64,000 nucleotides of DNA from Bacteroidales bacterium (GTDB taxonomy: Bacteria > Bacteroidota > Bacteroidia > Bacteroidales > UBA1715), in contig JADKDL010000002.1 of assembly GCA_016714605.1 (NCBI GenBank), forward strand, positions 310,001 through 374,000. The letters are read 5' to 3'. The position numbers were made by a program, and so were the translations under genes. Below, piece by piece: positions 28,964-37,478 of this stretch (the first letter of the stretch is position 1; each line of letters begins with the position of its first letter). The notes beneath the pieces are model-generated. The model was given only the letters and a program-made list of their open reading frames with translations. It was not told the DNA's origin and ran no database searches.

Positions 28964-29782
28964 ATGGCAGTTGATAAAATTATTGATATTGATAAAGCTT
29001 TTAAGGCCAAAAACCCAAGGCTATACCGATTTTTACCAGGTTTTGTACTATGGATTATTAGGAGAATAGTACATCAAAAAGAAATAAACATTATCTTACA
29101 TGATCTCAAAGGTTTGGAAGGTGTCGCTTTTTTTGAAAAGTATTGCCAAATAAAAAATATTGAGGTTCAGATAATTGGGAAAGAGAATATACCTGAAAAC
29201 ACTCGTTGTATTTTTGCATCAAACCATCCGCTAGGTGGTCCGGATGGAATTATATTTTCTTATGGAGTAGGCAGACTTGTAAAAGAATTTAAGTTTTTAG
29301 TGAATGATATTTTATTGTATTTGCCAGGAGTAAAGGGTGTGTTTTTGCCTGTTGATGTTGTTGGGAAAAAGAACTCAAGAGAAAATATTTTACCCATTGA
29401 TGCTGCTTATAATTCAGATCAACAGATTTTTATTTTTCCGGCCGGAATGGTTTCCCGCAAACAGAATGGTGTTGTTAAAGATTTGGAATGGAAAAAAAGT
29501 TTTGTTTCGGCAGCCATTAAATATAAGCGCGATATTATACCAGTACATATAAGTGGCAGGAATTCTAATTTCTTTTATAATCTTGCCAATTTCAGAAAGA
29601 AAATAGGTATAAAAGCTAATATTGAAATGTTGTTTTTGGTTCACGAATTTTTAAAACACAAAAATACTAAGTTTCAAATAACTATTGGCAAACCTATCAG
29701 TTATACTGAATTGCAAAATGGCGAAAGACCTCAAGTTTGGGCTGAGAGAATAAAAAATATTACATATTCATTAGTTAAATAA
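28964..29782 (+). CDS. Lysophospholipid-type O-acyltransferase, probable glycine-lipid synthesis (GlsA-like)
   Basis: I place the start at ATG 28964 (MAVDKIIDIDKAFKAKNP); an in-frame GTG at 28949 is less likely. The PlsC-like fold has the motif ASNHPLGGPDGI and, further on, PAGMVSRKQNG. Its partner is the N-acyltransferase 13 bp downstream. In Bacteroides this gene pair (GlsB N-acyltransferase and GlsA O-acyltransferase) makes acyloxyacyl glycine lipids. Assignment of the glycine substrate is by analogy; ornithine lipids made by the related OlsB/OlsA enzymes are an alternative. Membrane-peripheral location is expected. It is divergent from mraZ across a 230-bp intergenic region. Confidence 0.75.
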   Translation: MAVDKIIDIDKAFKAKNPRLYRFLPGFVLWIIRRIVHQKEINIILHDLKGLEGVAFFEKYCQIKNIEVQIIGKENIPENTRCIFASNHPLGGPDGIIFSYGVGRLVKEFKFLVNDILLYLPGVKGVFLPVDVVGKKNSRENILPIDAAYNSDQQIFIFPAGMVSRKQNGVVKDLEWKKSFVSAAIKYKRDIIPVHISGRNSNFFYNLANFRKKIGIKANIEMLFLVHEFLKHKNTKFQITIGKPISYTELQNGERPQVWAERIKNITYSLVK

Positions 29783-29795
29783 TATATATTGTTTC

Positions 29796-30739
29796 ATGGA
29801 AGAAATCATTGATCCAATAAGCAGAGATGCCTTAAAAAGTGAACTTACAAAAGAACGTTTTGTAAGAAATACAGGAAATGGAAGTAATGAGATTTATTTT
29901 ATTAATTGTCATAATGCCCCTCAAACACTTCTTGAGCTTGGGCGTTTGCGAGAAGTAAGTTTCAGAACAGCAGGTGGAGGAACAGGTAAAAGGTTGACCT
30001 AGATGAATATGATTATCATGAAAAGCATCCTTATGAGCAGTTGGTCGTTTGGGATCCGGAAGCTGAAGAGATACTTGGCGGATATAGATTTATATTTTGT
30101 CGTGATACACGTGATGAGAAAGGAGACTACCACTTAGCAACTACAGAATTGTTCGATTTTTCCGATACATTCAAGAACGAATACTCACCATATATATTAG
30201 AATTAGGGCGTTCATTTGTTCAACCCAAATACCAATCGAGAAATGCCGGCAAAAAAGGCATTTACGCACTAGATAACCTCTGGGACGGCCTAGGCGCTTT
30301 GGTTTCCGATCATCCATGGATCAAGTATTTCTATGGAAAGGTTACTATGTATAGCTCTTATGACACCTTCGCCCGCGATTTGATACTTTTTCTCATGAAA
30401 AAACATTTTGGCGATAAAGAAGGCTTGGTTATTCCTAAAGTTCCTTTGCTGTTCCATCATGATGAAAAAGAGTTGGCTGCTGTTTTGACTTCTGGTATTT
30501 TGAAAGAAGATATGAAAATAGTACAGCAACAGGTACGAAACCGAGGAGAGTTTTTTCCGCCTCTCATAAGTTCATATATAAACCTTTCTCCTACAATGAA
30601 ATCATTTGGTACAGCCTTAAATGCTACTTTTGGTAATGTTGAAGAGACAGGCATACTTGTAAAAGTGGAAGATATTTATCCGGAAAGAAGAGACAGATAT
30701 GTTACTCCATATAAAAAATTCAAGGGTATTGTTGATTAA
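29796..30739 (+). CDS. GNAT-type N-acyltransferase, hemolysin/OlsB/GlsB-like (frame broken once)
   Basis: About 313 residues. The family uses acyl-ACP to N-acylate an amino acid, the first step of glycine or ornithine lipid synthesis. Motifs: LLELGRLREVSFR, EEILGGYRFIFCRD, ELGRSFVQPKYQ, LFHHDEKELAAVL. The frame breaks at an A4 run (29988-29991). One extra A restores GGTGKKVDLDEYDYHEKHP, which leads into the downstream frame. The region immediately before and after the break is highly conserved in this family, so the product is probably functional. Confidence 0.8.
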
Positions 30740-30776
30740 TATTTCCCTTGAATCGTAATTTTAGGGGTGGGGTTTT

Positions 30777-31505
30777 ATGAAATCAAATCCAACTAAAAAA
30801 CAGTATCCCGATATTGGAACAGTAACCTACAATGTAAGTATTCGCTCAAAACGAATTAGCATCAAGGTTAAGGCTGATGGTTCTGTTGTAGTTGCTATGC
30901 CTGTTTATACCGATATTTCTACTGCCGAAAAATTCTTGCTTTCTAAGTCAGAATGGATTAAAGCTGCAATGCGTAGAGTTTCGAAAAGAAAACAAGCCCC
31001 TAAGTTATACACTGCAAGTCAGGAGAATATTACAAAATTTCATCATTTAGAAATAGGTACACATGCCTCGGCCGATGAGGTTAAGATTTTTATAAAAAAC
31101 GGAGCTGTTTCTGTTTTTTATCCGCAAATGCTTAACGTTGAAGATGCTAGGGTACAAAATAGCATAAAAAAAGGAATAACCTTAGCTCTGAAAAAAGAAT
31201 CAGTTAAGTATTTGAAACCGCGCATTGAGCAGTTTGCAAAAAAGTTTTTGTTGCCTATAGGTGAAGTGAGTTTTAGAGATAATAAATCAAGGTGGGGCAG
31301 TTGTTCGGGTAACAATAATATTACACTTAATATTCAGCTCATGAGGTTGCCCGACGAGCTTATTGATTATGTTATACTGCATGAATTGGCACATATAAAA
31401 CATAAAAACCACAGTCCGGCTTTTAGAAAATATTTAGATACTTTACTGGGTCAAAATTCCAGAGCATTAGAAGCAAAAATCAGAAATTATAGTCCATATT
31501 TGTAG
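30777..31505 (+). CDS. YgjP-type zinc metallopeptidase (DUF45/WLM-like)
   Basis: 242 residues. The catalytic zinc motif HELAHIKHKNHSPAF (near residues 201-215) and the preceding KSRWGSCSGNNNITLN are hallmarks of the YgjP/DUF45 family. In the related SprT/Wss1 group such proteins cleave protein-DNA cross-links, but the substrate of YgjP-like proteins is not established. No signal peptide, so it should be cytosolic. The gene follows the acyltransferase pair by 37 bp and is probably cotranscribed. Confidence 0.88.
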   Translation: MKSNPTKKQYPDIGTVTYNVSIRSKRISIKVKADGSVVVAMPVYTDISTAEKFLLSKSEWIKAAMRRVSKRKQAPKLYTASQENITKFHHLEIGTHASADEVKIFIKNGAVSVFYPQMLNVEDARVQNSIKKGITLALKKESVKYLKPRIEQFAKKFLLPIGEVSFRDNKSRWGSCSGNNNITLNIQLMRLPDELIDYVILHELAHIKHKNHSPAFRKYLDTLLGQNSRALEAKIRNYSPYL

Positions 31506-31515
31506 TTGTATTGAG

Positions 31516-31541
31516 AAAAATCATCTTTTACAATGATTTTT
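31516..31541 (+). terminator. Weak terminator after the YgjP-like gene
   Basis: AAAAATCAT (31516-31524) pairs with ATGATTTTT (31533-31541), followed by TT. It is AT-rich, so only moderate support. Confidence 0.4.
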
Positions 31542-31583
31542 TTAATAAAAAAATGCAACAAATTATGAAACATTAATTAAATG

Positions 31584-31611
31584 TTGTGTTTATTTCTTAA
31601 ATTTATATTTG
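31584..31611 (+). promoter_or_regulatory. Bacteroidota-type promoter of the first barrel gene
   Basis: TTG (31584-31586), 17-nt spacer, TATATTTG (31604-31611), matching TTG-N17-19-TAnnTTTG. It lies 53 bp before the ATG at 31665. Confidence 0.6.
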
Positions 31612-31664
31612 GAATTTTCTCCAAAAAGGATTGTTAGATTGTTAAATTACTAAAATTGAAACAT

Positions 31665-32363
31665 ATGAAAAAAGGATTACTATTTCCATTATTTCTATTT
31701 ATTGCATTAGCTTCATATTCGCAGAAAATTGGAGCTACATTCGGACTCACATCAACCAATGTATCAAAAGTGTCTATTGTAAATAGAATTACAAGAGCAA
31801 CAGAGACTGTTGAAACAAATCCCGGATTAGGTATAAGAACCGGGCTCGTGTTAGAATATGAATATATGAGTGGTATAACTTTAGGAGTGAACGGATTGTA
31901 TTCTACAAAATCATATAAATATAATATTGCCTCAGAAGAGATAATTGAGAAATTTAAATTCTTTGAAGTACCGGTATATTTCGGATATACCTATACCATT
32001 GATGATAAGGTTGGTATTATTTATAACTTTTTTCCAATAAAAATATATTTGTACGGTGGTTTGAATTTTGCAACAGGCTTATCGGGAGCTAATCTGTCTC
32101 CTATTAAGCCTGAAGATGGCATTCTAGTGATTTTTGACGACACAAAGACTGTTGATGCGAGGAAAGAAATTCATTATGCTAAAACTAATCCACAAGCTAT
32201 GTTTCAATTAGGATTTTTAGTTGGAGGGTTGCGTTTGAATGTTTGTTATGAGTTTGGCTTGTCGAATTTAGCAAATGATGAAAAAGAAACACTTAAAACA
32301 AAAGGGTTTAATTTCAATTTAGCTTATGTATATGATTTCAAACAAAAAAGATGGCCTCATTAA
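31665..32363 (+). CDS. PorT-like outer-membrane beta-barrel protein
   Basis: About 232 residues from ATG 31665, with a signal peptide ending FIALASYSQ. The mature part alternates hydrophobic strands (KIGATFGLTSTNV, GIRTGLVLEYEYMSG, FEVPVYFGYTYTI, IYLYGGLNFATG) and ends with aromatic FNFNLAYVYDF, as in small 8-strand barrels of the PorT/OmpA-barrel group. The function is unknown. It is a tandem paralogue of 32599-33288; both share GIRTGL-LEY, P-Y-GYTYTI and the closing strand pattern. Confidence 0.8.
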   Translation: MKKGLLFPLFLFIALASYSQKIGATFGLTSTNVSKVSIVNRITRATETVETNPGLGIRTGLVLEYEYMSGITLGVNGLYSTKSYKYNIASEEIIEKFKFFEVPVYFGYTYTIDDKVGIIYNFFPIKIYLYGGLNFATGLSGANLSPIKPEDGILVIFDDTKTVDARKEIHYAKTNPQAMFQLGFLVGGLRLNVCYEFGLSNLANDEKETLKTKGFNFNLAYVYDFKQKRWPH

Positions 32364-32436
32364 TTTTTGTTTGTTAGAATATTTTTTAAATGTATTACGT
32401 TTAGGTTTTTTTTGTTGGTTGTTTTGATTTTTATTG

Positions 32437-32473
32437 CTCTATTACTTGTTTTATTTTGAAATAAGTAATAGAG
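32437..32473 (+). terminator. Rho-independent terminator between the barrel paralogues
   Basis: CTCTATTACTT (32437-32447) pairs perfectly with AAGTAATAGAG (32463-32473), followed by nine T. Confidence 0.75.
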
Positions 32474-32598
32474 TTTTTTTTTGTCTACAATATTGCAATT
32501 GTATCATTAATTATGTGTTTTTTTGTATTCAAAACTATTGGCATCTCATAAATCAAAACGAAGTGTCTTGTAAATAAAAACAATAAAAATTTAAACCT

Positions 32599-33288
32599 AT
32601 GAAATTTAGTCGAGCAATTATTATTTTAATACTTATTTGTAGTACCAGTGTTGTAAAGTCACAGAAAGTAGGCGCTGTATTGGGTATGAATATGACAGAT
32701 CTTAAAACAACAAATTCTTTAATTGATGTTTATACTGAATACAATTCAGGTTCAGGAATAAGAACAGGTTTGCTGTTTGAATATGTTCATAAAATAGGAA
32801 TAACAGCTGGTATTAATACAATAATTGCTTTATACAGATATTCATATACAGGATTATTAGGCGATGTATATATAAAGCATAATTATTTTCAGATGCCTCT
32901 TTATCTAGGTTACACCTATACCATAAACGATGAGGCTAAAATATTTTATAAATACCTGCCATTCAAGGTTTTTTTAACAGTAGGTCCAACTTTTGCAATT
33001 GCCCTAAATGGCACGTCGCAATATAGAAATAATGACGAAGTAGAATTAGCTTATGATAGCGATATAAATGTTTTTTCGCCAAGTTACAATAAACATAACA
33101 CACAATTTGCATTTAATGCCGGAGCATCTATAGGAGGTTTGTTTTTGAGTCTAGGAAGAGAAATAGGCACAACTGATATTGTAAATAATACCATACAGGA
33201 ATGTAAAACAAGAAATTTTTATATGCAAGTAGGTTATTTTTATGATTTTAGTCGCAAGTACAAAAAAAGCAGTAGGGTTATAAAGTAG
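32599..33288 (+). CDS. PorT-like outer-membrane beta-barrel protein, paralogue
   Basis: 229 residues with signal peptide MKFSRAIIILILICSTSVVK-SQ. Strands such as KVGAVLGMNMTDL, GIRTGLLFEYVHKIG, FQMPLYLGYTYTIND and FYMQVGYFYDFSRK mirror those of the gene at 31665-32363, so the two arose by tandem duplication followed by marked divergence. The second copy is probably cotranscribed with the leucine-rich repeat gene that starts 8 bp after it. Outer-membrane location is expected; no ligand can be assigned. Confidence 0.8.
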   Translation: MKFSRAIIILILICSTSVVKSQKVGAVLGMNMTDLKTTNSLIDVYTEYNSGSGIRTGLLFEYVHKIGITAGINTIIALYRYSYTGLLGDVYIKHNYFQMPLYLGYTYTINDEAKIFYKYLPFKVFLTVGPTFAIALNGTSQYRNNDEVELAYDSDINVFSPSYNKHNTQFAFNAGASIGGLFLSLGREIGTTDIVNNTIQECKTRNFYMQVGYFYDFSRKYKKSSRVIK

Positions 33289-33296
33289 GAGATAAT

Positions 33297-34928
33297 ATGA
33301 AAATGAAATCAATTTTTGTAAGTGTTTTAGTAATACTTTTCTTTTTACAACCAATAATAGTTAATAGTCAAGAAAATTCAATTTTAAGTACTTATTTACA
33401 GAAGTATTTTTACTATAAACCCAATGACGTTAATTATTGGAAACACCGTCAAGTTCGTGAAATTGTTTTAGATAAATTATCAATTTCAAATTTTACTGAA
33501 TTATTAACTTATACCAATTTGGAATTATTAGTATTTCACAATTGCAGCATTTCTGACCTAAAAACTTTCCCAACAAGTGTTGACAAAGTTTGTTTTATAA
33601 ATTGTATTATTTCACCCAAATGTCTCTCTGATTTAAATACAAAACATTTAAAATTATTGAATACCTTGTTCTGAGCTTACAAACTTGAATGACAGCATAG
33701 AAATATTAACCATATCAAATTGTAATATCCAACGCATACATAATCTGCCTAAAAACCTGACACGGCTTTTTTTAGCTGGTAATAAGTTGAAAGAACTACC
33801 TTCTCTTCCTAGTGGACTTATTTATCTGAATTGTAGTCACAATAAATTAAATACACTTCCTGACTTACCTGAATCTATTGAAATATTACATTGCGAGAAA
33901 AATAACATTAAGGAACTGCCGATTTTGCCAATATCGCTCAGATATTTAAATGTTTATGGAAATAGATTATCACAACTACCTTCGCTTTCTGAAAATTTGA
34001 ATTTTATAAACTATGCTGAAAATAAATTAATAAATAGCAAATTAAAAATTGATCGCAATCGTGAAATTATTTCCGAGATTTTAACATCTAACATAAAGTA
34101 TAAACCGATGAAATTAAACCAATTGCAAAAGAAATTGTTCAAGCTTATTTGAATAGCGATTATTACTTATACTTAAATAGATACAACAATTTTTCTCATT
34201 TTTCATATTTTAGAGACACCTTGAGTAATAGAGATAGTATATCTGATTTACTTGAATTTATAGAGGATAAAGAACATTTTGATAGTTATGAATATTATAA
34301 TGAGGAGCACTTTGAAAACACGGTATCTAGTAATTTATCTTATAATTATATTAAAGAAGTGATTTTTTTACAAGATACTATACATTCAAATTGTGGAACA
34401 ATTAACTTGTGTTTTTATGCTAAAAATAATTTTAAAACACAAGATATTATTACAGAGAATATCTTGTATCCTAATGGAATTCCATCATTTATTTTTGAAG
34501 GTTTTTATGAGGGAAGCAGAATTCCTAGTGAAGTTTTAAATACAGAAGAAGCACTGCCCCAAAAAATGCCCTCTGATTTTCAGTTTTTCTTCAGTGATGG
34601 TAAACAAAAGTATTCATATAATTCTGAAACTAACATTTTCAATAATGAAATGATTCATAAAGTTGAACTTTCAGATTTAGAAAAAGAGAATATATATCAA
34701 GCATTTCTTCTAATTGATTTTGAAAATCTTACAACAAACAATTTTTACTGCGAATTTTATAGTTTAGGATTTTCTGTTTATTGGGATGGAAAATGCAAAA
34801 CAACAAGTCTTGGTATTTGTTATGATAATGAATTTGAACCTTCAAATGTTTCATTAGATGATTCAAAAGAAAAAGTTTTAAATTGTGCAAATACCATAGA
34901 TGTAACTTTAAAAAAGAAATTGAAATAA
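33297..34928 (+). CDS. Secreted leucine-rich-repeat protein (frame broken twice)
   Basis: From ATG 33297: signal peptide (SIFVSVLVILFFLQPIIVNS). After a short N-terminal domain come about six LRRs of the short bacterial type, for example LPKNLTRLFLAGNKLKELP, LPSGLIYLNCSHNKLNTLP and LPESIEILHCEKNNIKELP. A C-terminal domain of about 270 residues has no family I recognise. The frame breaks near 33658-33674 (one base too many) and at the A-run 34102-34104 (one too few, restoring YKTDEIKPIAKEIVQAYLN). Corrected length is about 543 residues. Likely a periplasmic or surface protein-binding module working with the neighbouring barrel. Confidence 0.7.
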
Positions 34929-35096
34929 TAGTGTTTTTCAATTTTTCTTTAATTTTTATATTAAGGTATTTATTTTGCAATGTTGAGTTGTAACTCAGAT
35001 AAAAAGGAAATCTTATGATGGTTCTAGCTTATGTTTAATGCTAGTTCATTTTAGCTAAAGTGATAATTCTCTGCACAATAGAATATCAGGTTTCGT

Positions 35097-35157
35097 CGTA
35101 GAGACGCATTGACGTGTGTCTTATTAAATACACACATTGTGAGATGGTGTGTCTTGT
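35097..35157. repeat. Imperfect hairpins with GAGACGC / GTGTGTCT motif
   Basis: Within the gene-free 34929-35198, GTAGAGACGCATTGACGTGTGTCT can fold through AGACGC/GTGTCT, and ACACAC/GTGTGT forms a second weak hairpin. This resembles widespread decayed REP-like DNA. Support is weak. Confidence 0.35.
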
Positions 35158-35198
35158 AATTCGCAATTTACTTTTTTTAACCAACTAAAATTTATCTT

Positions 35199-35762
35199 AT
35201 GAAAACACTTTTTATCTTTTCTTTCCTTTTATTCTCGGTTTTTGGATTTTCTCAAAACAAGTTCAATATAAGTATTGGCAGTAATTTTCCCCTAAATTAT
35301 AGTCAAAATGAGTTGTATAGAAGATTTGGTAGCGAATTAGGATTCACTTATACCTTTAAGATTAAGAATACAGTAAAACTAGAAACAGGATTGTTAATAG
35401 ACGGGCAGGCTAGAAAGAATATAAAAGTGTTTAATGATTATTTTAATCAGTATTTTACAACTTCACACGCACAATACTCTTTATACATTCCGGTTTTAGT
35501 TAATTTTTCTTTAAGCAAAGAAAAACGGGTCTTAAAAACAGGCTTGTCATTTTCTGCAAAAGACATTCTTAATTTCACCAATTATTCCGGATTATTTGAA
35601 TATCCCAATACAAGTAAAATTTATGGAGTCGATTTTAATATTAATTTACAATATAATTTCTGTAAGTATATTGGTACTTATTTATCATATAAAACGAGGT
35701 TGCAATCGCTGCCTGGTTATGGAATAGCTTCACTAGGTTTACAGTTTTCTTTTGGTAAATAA
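35199..35762 (+). CDS. Small outer-membrane beta-barrel protein
   Basis: 187 residues: signal peptide MKTLFIFSFLLFSVFGFSQ, then amphipathic strands (KFNISIGSNFPLNY, ELGFTYTFKI, VKLETGLLID, SLYIPVLVNFSL, DFNINLQYNF, YIGTYLSYKTRL) and a C-terminal strand LGLQFSFGK ending near an aromatic residue. It fits the outer-membrane-protein beta-barrel (PF13568-like) group. It differs in sequence from the two barrels upstream. The function is unknown. Confidence 0.75.
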   Translation: MKTLFIFSFLLFSVFGFSQNKFNISIGSNFPLNYSQNELYRRFGSELGFTYTFKIKNTVKLETGLLIDGQARKNIKVFNDYFNQYFTTSHAQYSLYIPVLVNFSLSKEKRVLKTGLSFSAKDILNFTNYSGLFEYPNTSKIYGVDFNINLQYNFCKYIGTYLSYKTRLQSLPGYGIASLGLQFSFGK

Positions 35763-35896
35763 CTGATTGCTATTGATTTTGTAAAATAGATTTATTCTTG
35801 CAAACCTTAACAAGCATGCGAGAAAAACTTAATGCTATTCATGATATTAAATGATAAAAATCATTATAATTTTAAAATTATATAATAGTAAAATAC

Positions 35897-35904
35897 TACC
35901 TTTG
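35897..35904 (+). promoter_or_regulatory. Probable -7 element of the redox-unit operon
   Basis: TACCTTTG fits TAnnTTTG and lies 33 bp before the ATG at 35937. No good TTG is found at the -33 position, so support is partial. Confidence 0.45.
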
Positions 35905-35936
35905 ATTTGTTCATTTTTAATTTAGTTTTTTGTATT

Positions 35937-36605
35937 ATGTATAAATACTCATATATACTTGTAATAGTACTTTCATTGTTGTTTTCATGCAAGATTTATT
36001 CTAGTGAACTAGATCAACAAGATACTATAAAAGCTACTGTTGCTGATAATCAAGACTCTACAATAGTAACAGCAGATGAGAATCAAGACTCTACGAGTCT
36101 TCTTCCAAATAAATTTCTTTTCACTCAAAAACTACTTTGGGGAAAAAAAGGATTAATGCGGAATTTTGATAGTTTCAAACTATCAACAGAAGCTAGAGAT
36201 AAAGAATTAAATATTCGTTCTAAATTTTTAGTTGCTCATCAAATATTGGCAGGTGGCTCTTTGGTCGGTATGGTCGGGTTAGGGATTACCGGTCAACTAC
36301 TATACAAAGGAAATAATACGGTAAAAACTATACATGAAGCAGATGCTGCCTATACAAATATAACCTATTTCTCAGCACTAGCACTCGCACTTTTCACTCC
36401 TCCCCCAATGAAAGATAGACCAAAGGGCATGAGCAAACTTAAAGTTCACAAGATACTTTCATTAGTTCATCTTGCTAGTATGATTACTACCGATGTACTA
36501 GCTGGAATGGTTGAAGATAATCCGAGTATTAAACCATTTCATAGAGCATCTGCAATAACTGCATTTGGCTCATTACTTATTGCTACAGCAGTTATTAAAC
36601 TCTAA
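35937..36605 (+). CDS. Putative b561-like four-helix membrane lipoprotein
   Basis: About 222 residues from ATG 35937. The N-terminus is a signal with a lipobox-like end (LSLLFSC, Cys at about 18), followed by an Asp/Gln-rich linker. Four hydrophobic helices follow: VAHQILAGGSLVGMVGLGITG, AAYTNITYFSALALALF, VHKILSLVHLASMITTDVLAG and FHRASAITAFGSLLIATAV. Histidines sit in helix 1, twice in helix 3 and at helix 4, an arrangement like the heme-b ligands of cytochrome b561 or ferric-reductase bundles. Heme binding is inference. First gene of a tight three-gene run (gaps 13 and 19 bp). Confidence 0.6.
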   Translation: MYKYSYILVIVLSLLFSCKIYSSELDQQDTIKATVADNQDSTIVTADENQDSTSLLPNKFLFTQKLLWGKKGLMRNFDSFKLSTEARDKELNIRSKFLVAHQILAGGSLVGMVGLGITGQLLYKGNNTVKTIHEADAAYTNITYFSALALALFTPPPMKDRPKGMSKLKVHKILSLVHLASMITTDVLAGMVEDNPSIKPFHRASAITAFGSLLIATAVIKL

Positions 36606-36618
36606 AAAAACTTACACC

Positions 36619-36819
36619 ATGGAAGATTTATCAATTTATGATTTTATTATTTATTTAGGTATATTAGGCTTAATATTAATGATTTTCTCTTTTTTATCGG
36701 GAATGAGGTACATAAAAGTAAAACCAAAACTCAGACTACACAAACGATTAGGAATTGTGGGCTTTTTAGCAGCTTCTGTTCATGGGTTTTCAATGTTGTA
36801 TTTTTATTTCTTCTCTTAA
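36619..36819 (+). CDS. Small two-helix membrane protein
   Basis: 66 residues from ATG 36619 (MEDLSIYDFIIYLGILG). Two hydrophobic segments (residues about 8-25 and 44-65) flank a basic loop (YIKVKPKLRLHKRLG). One His lies in the loop (LHKRLG) and one in helix 2 (AASVHGF), so the pair could serve as heme ligands like the HKxxG and VH elements of b561-type proteins. It may be a subunit of the larger membrane protein immediately upstream. No family name can be given. Confidence 0.6.
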   Translation: MEDLSIYDFIIYLGILGLILMIFSFLSGMRYIKVKPKLRLHKRLGIVGFLAASVHGFSMLYFYFFS

Positions 36820-36838
36820 ACATTTAAAATATACTATT

Positions 36839-37174
36839 ATGAAAAAAATTATCTTACCTTTTATTTTTCTTACCCTTTTTGCTTTAGCATCGAAGGCAGA
36901 CCCCGCAAAGAAAGTTAACTTAATCTATAAATCAGATACATTATCAATAGAAATTGTGCATCCTGTCAAAAATGCTAATGATCATTATATAGATTTGATT
37001 ATTGTTCTGATAGATGATAAGGAATTTAAAACTTACAAACCCAAAAAACAAACTAATATCAATGCAGAATTAATGAAAATAGTAATTCCAAAATTGAAAA
37101 AAGGTAGCGAAATTGTAGTAAAAACAAGATGTAATCAATTTGGTAATAAAAATGGAAGTTTAGATGTTCAATAA
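36839..37174 (+). CDS. Exported superoxide-reductase-like (desulfoferrodoxin C-domain-like) protein
   Basis: 111 residues from ATG 36839. Signal peptide MKKIILPFIFLTLFALASKA. The mature part follows the desulfoferrodoxin iron-domain pattern: an HP motif (VHPVKNAN), DHYIDLIIVLIDDKE, a KPKKQT turn, then strands and RCNQFGNKNGSLDV, corresponding to the CNLHG segment of superoxide reductases. In the known enzymes iron is held by four His and one Cys. Here the HP and HYI histidines and the Cys are present, but the CNxHG histidine is Phe and the N-terminal His is not evident. It may bind metal differently or have lost it. A periplasmic partner of the two membrane proteins is inferred. Confidence 0.6.
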   Translation: MKKIILPFIFLTLFALASKADPAKKVNLIYKSDTLSIEIVHPVKNANDHYIDLIIVLIDDKEFKTYKPKKQTNINAELMKIVIPKLKKGSEIVVKTRCNQFGNKNGSLDVQ

Positions 37175-37478
37175 TAATTGAGACTAGATTTTATTGTTTT
37201 AAATAGATTATGTTCCATAATTTCTCTATATGAAGAGGTTATGGAATTTTTTTTATAATTATAGCAAGTATTTCATTAAAATTATTTTCCTCAAAACTAA
37301 AATTGATTTACAACCCAAAAGAGCTGTAGAGTTTTACAAATAAGACCCAAATTGTTGGTTAATTTTCTATTGAAGTTGTTTTTGTAGAAAATTTAAAAAT
37401 CAGTGTGTTTTGATTTCTGTTTTTTATGAATTAATTATACTTTTGTAGCAACATTCGTAAGTAAACAAAAAAATAGCC
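37175..37478. other. Intergenic region before the S41 peptidase gene
   Basis: No gene or strong terminator seen. It ends with the promoter listed at 37438-37445. Confidence 0.5.
37438..37445 (+). promoter_or_regulatory. Promoter -7 element of the S41 peptidase gene
   Basis: TACTTTTG within ATTAATTATACTTTTGTAGC, essentially the same block as at 1070-1077 (minus strand) before the paralogue. The TTG spacing is less clear in this copy. Confidence 0.55.
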
